Shown one piece after another: positions 12,716-23,400 of a DNA stretch of 64,000 bases (position 1 is the stretch's first letter; every line of letters begins with the position of its first letter). The position numbers and the translations under genes were made by a program. The notes under the pieces were generated by a model. The model saw only the letters and a list, made by a program, of their open reading frames with translations, was not told where the DNA came from and made no database searches. The stretch spans positions 149,969,379-150,033,378 of the forward strand of contig CP136063.1 of the NCBI GenBank assembly GCA_032622095.1. The letters are read 5' to 3'. The DNA is from Siphonodentalium dalli. Its lineage: Eukaryota; Mollusca; Scaphopoda; Gadilida; Siphonodentaliidae.

Positions 12716-14312
12716 TTTTACACTCCTTTTTATGTTTACCCATACCATAGTATGGTAAACATAGTGTCGTTGTCCGGATTGACCACTCGTCGTTAGTCCG
12801 TCCGTCTGTCTGTCTGTCTGGCTGGCTGTCTGTCTGTCTGTAGACACTTTACGCATGGTGCAATAACTCGAACATTTTATATCTGATCGGAACCAAATTT
12901 TGTAATTGAATTTCTCAGCATAAAAGACAGATCGAGTTCGAATATGGGTTCGATCCGAGTTTTTATTACAGAGTTATGGCCCTTTTTCGACTTAGAATTC
13001 ATGCATGCTGCCATAACTCAAAAAAAAATTATCTGTTCAGAATCAAATTTGGTATGCAAGTTTCTCGGACCAAAATACAGATCGAGTTCGAATATGGGTT
13101 TGATCCGATATTTTTTAAAGGAGTTTTGGTATGCGAGTTTATCAACTCAAAATACAGATCTAGTTTGAATATGGGTCAGATCCTGTTTTTTATACCAGAA
13201 TTATGGCCCCTTTTAACTAAGAATTGAACAGATTTGAGATTTGCTTACAAGAAATAACTGTGGCAGCTTCCAACTGAGGTATCAGAGAGACTAGAGATAA
13301 TCTCTATTATTGATACCTGGTAATGAAATCTGATACTCACTGCTGCACTTTAATAGCTATCTGTTGTTTATTGAATTTCCATAGTGTGTGGACAGTGACT
13401 TCTCAGGATTTATCAACTCCAACATAGCTCTCTGGTCTTGCATGGATTTTGGGATTAATATTAACCCATTCCATAGACACATGATATCTGATAGGCAGAT
13501 ATTAAATTATATCTTTCACTTTGAGCCAGGTTCAGTAAGGATTTCTAAAAACATTAGAGGAAATGTCTTATTTTGAAATTCCCTCTATTGCATTTGGGGT
13601 GCAGGATAATAATTATGTTGCTTGTATTCTTGAGACTGACTTATTGTGTGGGCTTCTAAATCCATATACATGCATATATTTATAGACTATTTTGATCAGT
13701 TCATTAGTGTGATTAAGATCAACCCCTTGCTATCTCATTTAATAACTCAAATATTTGTCATTGATTATATTATATTTCAAGTCATAGTTTATGATAACAC
13801 ACCCCTAACCTGTACAGAGAGGGTCATTTGGTTTAATTGCTTTAAAATATTATCAAAATTAACCCACCCGTTCCATAGACATACAGTATGCTATCCAATG
13901 TAATAAATCTAATATCTTCAATCTCATATCCCTGTAGTCCAAGTCTTCTCGTACTAAAGCCGGCTAAGATATTGGGATGGAGGTGCTGGTCTTTAGTCCA
14001 AGCCCGCTTCTATACCAATCCTATCACACGAGTTACGCCCAGGATCTGTGGCGGGAATCTGTGGTGTATTTTACTCGATTTACCTAACAAAGCAATACAT
14101 GATGCTATATACGTCGGAAAGAGTGACATATTATGGTCAGAATGGTGTATAATAATCTAACTTTAATGTTAAATTACACATAGAATATTCCGGTTGATTG
14201 CCACAAACATCGTTGTTTTTTCTGTTTGTTTACTTAACTGAAAGCCGAACTCAGGTTCCGAAGAACTTCGGCATTGTCCGGTGTTTGTTCTGAGTATTCT
14301 AGTTTCCGTTTC

Positions 14313-14320
14313 TATATATA
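14313..14320 (+). promoter_or_regulatory. Possible TATA box upstream of putative YTHDC1 exon 1
   Basis: TATATATA followed by GCGCGGGG lies about 105 bp before the ATG at 14422, in a locally CpG-richer stretch (14315-14405). Position and composition only; many animal housekeeping genes lack a TATA box. Confidence 0.25.
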
Positions 14321-14421
14321 GCGCGGGGTTTTCCGAACAAAATAGCGAAAACCGATCGCCGCAAAGTCCAGTTTCCAATGTGCTTTGAGAACAATTCCCG
14401 CGCTAAAAACTTAATGACATA

Positions 14422-14437
14422 ATGGAGGATCAGAAAG
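14422..14437 (+). CDS. YTHDC1: YTHDC1 putative exon 1 (start codon, MEDQK + 1 base)
   Basis: ATG GAG GAT CAG AAA G is followed by a GTAGTT donor. It ends in phase 1, exactly what exon 2 needs, and gives [17 protein letters not shown], close to the start of vertebrate YTHDC1 (an acidic stretch, then [10 protein letters not shown]). The nearest upstream ATG (14414) is closed at once by TAA. A TATATATA run lies about 105 bp upstream (14313-14320). The exon is very short, so chance is a real risk. It also lies inside a transposon with long terminal inverted repeats (13935-15299), so this may be an alternative first exon, a captured one, or a coincidence. Confidence 0.5.
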
Positions 14438-17400
14438 GTAGTTTTGTTGACAATTTTCGCAAGCAACTTGTCAAAATTGGAGCAAATTAGAACTCTTGTG
14501 TCTGACTTGCCATGCGTGTGATTTTCATCCATGTGCATTTTGACTTTTGTGTTGATAAAATAATCGGAGAACCGAATCACACAGTTTCGAAATATAGTTC
14601 TTCCGTTTTAGTGGGACTTTTCAAACTTAAGGTTAAAAATTTATACACATTTTGTTTGATTTTTTGTGTGCTTAACAAGAGCAGTATATTGCTCTGTTCG
14701 CTTAGTATATATCTTAATTTCGCTGAAGTCCACCAAATGTGGGAAATGTAGCACCATATTATTTATTCTAATGCTCCGTTGTGTTTACACTGTTTTAAAC
14801 TTTGAGAGGGTTGTAATTCCCCGTAATTTATTTAATGTATTACATTTATATCTTCAATGTTTAATTAATCTATTTATTTTTTATTTATTGACACACATAA
14901 TTACGATTACAATGGAGAATTCATCGTAATTTGCGTTGTCAGTCGAAAATCTACGGAATATTTTCAACGGAAAATGCCGAACACAGTTCGCGAGGTCAAC
15001 TGAGTTCGCATACTTTTAAAAATTTGTAAACATTGCGGTAAATGTCTCTTTTCGCATTAAATTACCGCTTTCAATTCACAACTGATGTGGGTTTCAGATC
15101 AAATAGCATGTCTTCTGCGGAAAATATCCGTTTATTGTCGCAATTGTGATATTTTATTTCATATAATTGTGGTTTTATTTGAGCGGGTCACTAACGCTTA
15201 AGTCGTGTCATAGGAATGCATGGGCCTGGAACTCGGACTAAAGACCGGCACCTCCATCCAAATATCTTAGCCGGCTTTAGTACGAGAAGACTTGGACTAA
15301 TATCCCTGGTGACCTCTAGTTATCTCATAATTATGCATTAAAGTATGTTATATCCAATCATTATCAATCATATTTTACGAATTTTTTAAAATAGTTTATC
15401 TTTAACTGTTATGTATGGTTCTTCTGCCTGACTATGGACTGAGCTCTATAAGACTATATATCTATTTTAAACTGACTTAACCCTTTACCCAACAAACCGG
15501 CCAAAACCGGCCAAATAAAGCTTCAACAGCCTAAAATATCTTCTGTCTGTCTCAATAGAACCATACAAATATGGATATCATTGGAACCGGCTCCTTGACC
15601 ACATTGTGATAGTTACAGTTATGCCCTGTGCCAATGCATTCTCTTATATATGCGAGTCGACCATAGGTCACCTCACATATATAAGAGAATGCATTGGCCT
15701 AAAAAAAATCTTTTTTTAACACTTTTTACCATTTTTTCTTACATTCTTTAACAATTTTATAATTTTTAATGTGTTAAGCCAATGCATTCTCTTATATATG
15801 CGAGGCGACCTATGGTCGACTCACATATATAAGAGAATGCATTGGCACAGGGCCCTTCTGTTGGGTAAGGGGTTAATAGGTTGGAATCAAATGCCATATC
15901 CATGTTCATATGGACGGTGCCCAATAAGTCTTATGCCACTTGTGAACTTAAAGGTACTCAATCCGATTTGATGGTCCCGATATCATCAGATTCCAACAAC
16001 AACAGTTTTTTTGAAATTCCGCTTCTGTTATCAGAGTCAATTAATTGCCCAAAAATAATGCTAACCACAGTCCACTAGTATAAAATTGCCCAAAATCTGT
16101 TATTTATCAACATTTTGTACAATGAAATTTTGCTACTTTGTCATATATCTGACACAAAAAAAACACCTGATTTTAGAGTTATCCATCTTCATCAACTTTC
16201 ATACGGCCACTAAATATTCCAGGTGGTTAAAGATAATAGATTTTTAAAATTGATATCTGCTTATTCTGAGCTTTGAGGAATGGGTTCCTCGATTTGAATA
16301 AAATATTTTTTACCCCCGAAGCCAAATAAAACATAACTGAGGGGTGCTTAATCGGATCGAGTAGCTTTAATAGTAAGATGTGAATTGTTGAAAAGGTTGG
16401 TGTAAGGATTTATGAAAATAGCTAATCGTTATCGCCAAGGTATGGGTTAAATATCTGCCGATCGTGATCGGCCTCTCGTTATGTTTACCCATACCATAGT
16501 ATGGTAAACATAGTGTCGTTGTCCGGATTGACCACTCGTCGTTAGTCCGTCTGTCTGTCTGTCTGTCTGTCTGTAGACACTTTACGCATGGTGCGATAAC
16601 TCGAACATTTTATATCTGATCGGAACCAAATTTTGTATATGAATTTGTCAGCACCAAATACAGATCGAGTTCGAATATGGGTTCGATCCGATATTTTTCA
16701 ATGGAGTTATGGCCCTTTGACATAGAATTTCTGCATATTTTGATAAATCAACCATTTTTCAACTGATAAGAACCAAATTTGGTATGCGAGTTTCTCAACT
16801 CAAAATACAAATCGAGATTGAATATGGGTTAGATCCAACATTTTAAACCAGAGTTATGGCCCTTGTTCAACTAAGAATTGAACAGATAACCATAGCAGTC
16901 AACAAATAATTGATTACCCGCACCAGCAGTAAAACTTTAGCTCTGTAAGAGACAAGCAGTATCTGAGTTATTGATAATTAGAGTTATTTTTAGACATTAT
17001 TGTGAGGAGAAATCAGCTATGTTTTTAGGGACAGGACACACACAGGCTTACATGCAGTAGCTCTATCTAATTAATTTGCACTCTTACTCTGGTTATTGTA
17101 AACTCTCTTAACCCAAGTATCCCATGTCCTGGCCACCTTTCACATTTAACCCAAGGCTGTGGTGGTTTAGCTGTACCAGTGCATTCTCTTATATAAATGC
17201 TAGTGACCCATAAATTCAAATAATTTGTGTTATGTACATTTGTCTATAATAGTACATAAAAGTATACTCTATAATTCAACACCAAAACTCTCATTTATTA
17301 TTCCAATCATAGTAATTTACTATCGCCAAGGGATGGGTTAACATCTGCCGATCGTGATCGGCCTCTCGTTAATCTCTCTATTCATTGCTCATCACAAAAA

Positions 17401-20400
17401 AATTAACTTCTTTACAAAGTTGGATTTAACTCTTTGCATGACTAAATCCTTTGGCAGGGCCTACAGGTTGTAGCTTTGGTCAGATCTTCATGAAATTTGT
17501 TACGGATGTTAATAATGACATGTAGATGAAAATTATTCAATTTGGAGTCATTTGGCCAAAAAACATGGCTGCCAGCAGCCATCTTGGATTTTACTCTTTG
17601 CATGACTAAATCCTTTGACACAGGCTACAGGTCGTATCATTTGTCAGATCATCATGAAATTTGTACTGGATGTTAATAATGACATGTAAATGGGAACGAG
17701 TCTTTGTGGGGTCATTTGGCAAAAAAACATGGCTGTCAGTGGCCATCTTAGATTTTACTCTTTCCATAACTAGGCCTTTAAACTTTCCACATTCCTAATC
17801 ACTCCATTGACTTTAAAGGAATATGATCCTGAAAAAAAATTAGTATTTTCTTTCAATATACCGATAATATATACATAAAATGTCCATTATGCGCATGTAA
17901 TCTAATATTCGGCCGCTAATCGTTATTTTTATAATGATTAAAAAATATTCCGAAGTTAGCCGAAGATTTTGTGTTGTAGACGAGTCACGTGATCATCGGC
18001 CACATCACATGATTGTCACGTGTAAACAGAATCATAGTCACATGATCGACCACGTGGTAACTCATTGACAACGCACAGATATTCAACGATACCATAAGTT
18101 TGCACGCGCAAAGCGATCACGAATTCCATCGCGGCTTTTGACGTTTGTCGCATAATGGGAGAACATTGCGAATGCAAATACATCGTGTTCTCACAATTAA
18201 ACGTCTTTAGCGTGTTATTATTATATGTATCGCGATGTGTTGTTATTATAAAGCCATGCCGCATTTTACGTAGGATCTGGACACTGGAATGTTTACGATA
18301 TGATAATTGTCTATTAGTATTAACTGTGCAAGTCTTCGCATATATACAATCTTTATATGAATATATAATATAATTTGACTATTCCGGTAACGAAAAAAAG
18401 AGAAACACGAGCACATGTTACGGAGTAACAGTGAGGCCAACAGACCATTTAGTTGTAAATATTGAAATGTAGATGGGAAACGAGTCATTTTGGTGTCGTT
18501 CGGCCAAAAAACATGGCCACCAGCAGCCATCTTGGATTTTACTCTTTGCATGACTAAATCCTTTGACGCAGGCTACAGGTCGTAGCTTTGGTTGGATCTT
18601 CATAAAATTTGTCATGGATGTTAACAATGACATGCAGACGGAAACGAGTCATTTTGGGGTCATTTGGCCAAAAAACATGGCCGCTGGCAGCCATCTTGGA
18701 TTTTAAAATTCAATTCATTGGCGCGGGCTACAGGTCGTACTGTTCGTCTGATCATCATGAAACTTGTCATGGATGTTAATATTGACATGTAGATGGGAAC
18801 GAGTGATTTTGGTGTTGTTAGGCCAGCAGCCATCTTGGATTTTACTCTTTACATGACTAAATCATTTGGCGCGGGCTACAGGTCGTAGCTTTGGTCGGAA
18901 CTTCATGAAATTTGTCATGGATGTTAATATTGAAATGTAGATGCGAACGAGTCATTTTGGGGTCGTTCAGTCAAAAAACATGGCCGCCAGCAGCCATCTT
19001 GGATTTTACTCTTTGCATGACTAAATCCTTTGGCGCGGGCTACATGTCGTAGCTTTGGTCGGATCTTCATGACATTTGTCATGGATGTTAACAATGACAT
19101 GTAGATGGGAACGAGTCATTTTGAGGTCATTCAGCCAAAAAACATGGCCACCAGCAGCCATCTTTGATTTTACTCTTTGTATGACTAAATCCTTTAGCAT
19201 GGGCTACAGGTCGTACCTTTAGTCTGATCATCATGAAATTTTTCATGGCTGTTGAAATTGGATTATAGATGGGAACGAGTCATTTTGAGGTCATTCAGCC
19301 AAAAAACATGGCCACCAGCAGCCATCTTGGATTTTACTCTTTGCATGACAAAATCCTTTGGCACAGCTACATGTAGGTTAGACATTTCAATTATAGCACC
19401 TTTCCTATTCCTCCATTTACTGTCAACCATTAAATTATTCCCTTACCTAAGTTGAGCTACAGTGTCATTTCACATGTCCACACTCTAAGTCGCTCCGTTT
19501 ATGACGATGAGCCAAATCAATCAGTATTTATGACAATTAACTCTCAATTACAGGAAATCATACAAGTTAAGATGAAATTATATATATATTGCTACATTAG
19601 ACGGCATGTCAGGGGAGCTTTTGATCAGTATGTTAGCTGAGATTACTTTGGATGAGATCCAGAACAAGGACGAATTCAATTTAAATCATGTTTTGTCTCA
19701 ACTAGGAACGGGTGAGGAAAACGAATGTGTCCCATACAATCTTCAAGATAATTGTAATTATTATACTCCTGTAGAATTTCAAAACTAATTCCCAAACCAG
19801 ACGAATCTTTCTGCATTTAGTTTGAATTGCCCAAGCTTGAATGCAAATTTGGACGACATAAAGCATCTCCTATATCAAATGAGAGGAAGTGGAACAAAAT
19901 TTAGTGTTAAACACTAAATTTTGAATATTGCTCTGCAAGAAATTTTTAGAATTAGAGATACTGAGGCATATAAGATACCTGGATATCACCCCCTAATATA
20001 CAAATGTAGACCTAACGAAGAGGATGGAAGGGGTGGTGTTAGCTTCTTTATTAGAGATGATCTAAAATTTGTCATTAGGGATGATCTGGCTGTATTTATT
20101 CCACATGTTTTTGAATCAATAGTTGAAATTTTTATGGAAAAAAATAAAGAGTGTTTTATGTGGATCGGTATATCGACCTAACACTGCACCAAAATCCGAC
20201 TTGAATAGTTTTGTAGAGAAAATGGAAACACTTACAAATTGTTTGCGAACATCCGGAAAAAGAGCTTTGATTTTGGGTGACTTCAATATTAATCTGTTGA
20301 AAGCAGAATCACATATGAAGACGAATGAATTTCTCAATAATATTTATTCCGATGGTTTCCAACCTGTAATTTTAAAACCCACTAGAGTTACGGGACACTC

Positions 20401-23400
20401 TGCTACATTAATTGATAATAGCTACAGTAACAATTATGACAAAAAAATGAAATCTGGTATTATTATCACGAATGTATCTGACCATTTCGGTATATTCTAT
20501 ATCGAAGAAAGTAAAGTTTCCTGATCTCCGCCTGAGCCGATTTTAAAAAGACAATTTTCCAAAAGAAACATGGATTCTTTCAAAAGAAATATGTTAGCAG
20601 CTGATTTCTCTCATGTCTTGCGAGAGCCTGACCCGAACCTAGCATATGGGAAGTTTATGGACACATTTAAAGGTGCATACGAGTCGGCGTTCCCACTGGT
20701 TTCGCAATCCGACAACAAAAGGTACATTAAAAAAACACGAGTGGATGACAGATGGCCTGTTAGTATCATCAATAAAGAAAGAAAATCTATATAAAAAATT
20801 CTTAAAATCACCAACAACCGCAAACAAGAACATTTATAAAGACTACTGTAAAATATTTAACAAGACAAAGCGTGCTTGTAAGTCTTCGTATTATAAACGG
20901 ATTTTGGAAGAAAACAAAAATAATATTAAAAAATCATGGAAAATAATTCAATTCTCAATCGAGATAAGACACAGTCGATACCAAGCATTGTTTCCATAAA
21001 TGGGGTTAATGTAATTGACGCTAAAGAAATTTCCAATGAGTTTAATAGATATTTTACAGATATTGGAAATCGTGTATCCTCTAACATTCCAAGAACTGTG
21101 ATACCCCCAGAAATGTACCTAAGTGGATCTTATTCTAAAAGTTTTTGTATGTTCCCTACAATTACTGTCGAAATAATTACGTTGTCTAATTCGCTACAAA
21201 CCAAACAGAGCAGTGGGCATGACCAAATTTCTATTTCACTAGTCAAATTTATTGCTTGCGATGTAGCCAACCCTCTGTCATATATTATAAACAGAACCTT
21301 TGAAACTGGTGTTATACCTGCTGATATGAAAATAGCTAAGTAGTGCCGATTCACAAAGCTGAAAGTGAACAACTCTTAGATAACTACAGACCGAATTAGT
21401 ATATTGCCCTCCTTTTCAAAATTACTAGAAAAAGAAATGTACACAAGACTTGTTAAGTTTCTTATTAAACACAATATTTTGAATGAACACCAATACGGTT
21501 TCAGAAAACACCATTCAACTGTTCACCCTGTGCTGCACATACTTGAACATATCTGTACTGAAAAAAAAAAAAAATCAAAAGACTACACATTGGCTCTGCT
21601 ATTAGACCTATCAAAGACATTCGATACCGTACCATAAATCACAACATTCTTTTGAGAAAGTTAAACTATTATGGAATAAGAGGAATAGCAAATCTTTGGT
21701 TTCGAAATTATTTATCGGATAGAAAACAGTATGTTTCGTTAAGAGGAAACCAATCTTGTATGCTTCCCGTCACTATTGGGGTCCCTCAAGGATCCATATT
21801 GGGCCCCATACTTTTTTTGCTCTATGCCAACGATATTCAAAATTCGACAAAAACGAATCTTGTCTCGTTTGCCGACGATACAGCAGTGTATGAATCGGGC
21901 GTCGATGTTAGAAAATTAGAGTGCAACGTTAATTTTTGAACTGCACAAACTATTCCAGTGGTGCTGTGCGAACCGTCTATCATTAAACGCAAATAAAACA
22001 CGATATATCTTATTCGACCCATTACGACTTATACCGAAAGGTACACATATCAATGTATCAATCAACAATATATCGATTGAGCGAGTAGGTGAAGACTTAT
22101 TAAAGCGAAAAAAGCGTACAATTTTTAGGCATATTTATAAGAATCTGGAAGACCACCGTTCCTGCACTGTTTATGCAAGAGTGGAGGAACTGTGGTCTTC
22201 CAGATTTTTTAAATTCATATTTTGAAATAAATTTATAAGGCTAATACCTGACAGAAGGGTCTCTTTAAATTCTCGAAATCGCGCATAAAGTTCCTTCCCG
22301 ACATTTAAATTCCCCGCTATTTGGAATAACCTATCCAAAGAACTTCGATCGGAACCGACACGATGCAATTTAAAAAAAAAAAAGATCATTAAATTCATCG
22401 ATTCATATCCCACGTCAGTGACTTGTAATGACCCATACTGCCCAGAATGCGTACGTTAACGCAGGGTTTCCGCCAGGCCGGCTGCGGGTCCGTCCGTCAC
22501 ACGGACCCATTCCCCTCGCAGATGATCTGTTTGATTCATGCATGTACCCTGCTTGACAAAACAAGTGTCCACCTAACCGCGGTGCAGTTAGCGTTGCCAC
22601 CGCGGCTGAAATGCAACTACACCGCGGCTCCACCGGCTAACTACAGTTGGGCCGCCGTGTTTTTTATTGCTAACTTTTTAACTTACCAGTGAGCAATGAA
22701 GCGTAATCGATAGTAATCGAGGTGGTCAGAAAGTTTCGGAGTATTTTCACGATTTCAACAAAAATCTTTTCACAAATGTTAAACTATTATGGAATAAGAG
22801 GAATAGCAAATCTTTGGTTTCGAAATTATTTATCGGATAGAAAACAGTATGTTTCGTTAAGAGGAAACCAATCTTGTATGCTTCCCGTCACTATTGGGGT
22901 CCCTCAAGGATCCATATTGGGCCCCATACTTTTTTTGCTCTATGCCAACGATATTCAAAATTCGACAAAAACGAATCTTGTCTCGTTTGCCGACGATACA
23001 GCAGTGTATGAATCGGGCGTCGATGTTAGAAAATTAGAGTGCAACGTTAATTTTTGAACTGCACAAACTATTCCAGTGGTGCTGTGCGAACCGTCTATCA
23101 TTAAACGCAAATAAAACACGATATATCTTATTCGACCCATTACGACTTATACCGAAAGGTACACATATCAATGTATCAATCAACAATATATCGATTGAGC
23201 GAGTAGGTGAAGACTTATTAAAGCGAAAAAAGCGTACAATTTTTAGGCATATTTATAAGAATCTGGAAGACCACCGTTCCTGCACTGTTTATGCAAGAGT
23301 GGAGGAACTGTGGTCTTCCAGATTTTTTAAATTCATATTTTGAAATAAATTTATAAGGCTAATACCTGACAGAAGGGTCTCTTTAAATTCTCGAAATCGC

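Larger units (their letters stand above)
13935..15299. mobile_element. TIR transposon with 9-bp target duplication (Mutator-like), 1,365 bp
   Basis: Terminal inverted repeats of about 68 bp begin TAGTCCAAGTCTTCTCGTAC at 13935 and end with its complement at 15299, with only about two mismatches. The flanks carry ATATCCCTG at 13926-13934 and 15300-15308. The related copy near 54170-54190 is unoccupied. A 9-bp duplication with long TIRs points to the Mutator group. No transposase is seen; the inner 1.2 kb has promoter-like sequence and the putative YTHDC1 exon 1. Confidence 0.9.
12732..16480 (+). repeat. Family H1 (HINE-like) copy a, carrying three nested DNA transposons
   Basis: Head palindrome TTTACCCATACCATAGTATG... 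at 12735, GTCC/GTCT run at 12796-12840, cores with CAGATCGAGTTCGAATATGG and GAGTTATGGCCCTTT, then a unique middle. The tail is a perfect hairpin GCCGATCGTGATCGGC followed by CTCTCGTT. Inserted into it are 13935-15299, 15481-15872 and 15952-16366. Without them it aligns in order with the uninterrupted copy at 52490-54719. The next H1 copy starts at the very next base. Confidence 0.9.

Noticed and set aside
9601-12856. Many 60-105-codon frames on both strands in the 9.6-12.8 kb region
   Set aside because: All fall in tandem H2 or H1 repeat cores, recur with the same peptides at other copies and change frame from core to core.
18155-18373. 72-codon frame after the E-box cluster as an alternative YTHDC1 exon 1
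   Set aside because: No donor in the right phase follows the ATG and the residues do not resemble the YTHDC1 N-terminus.
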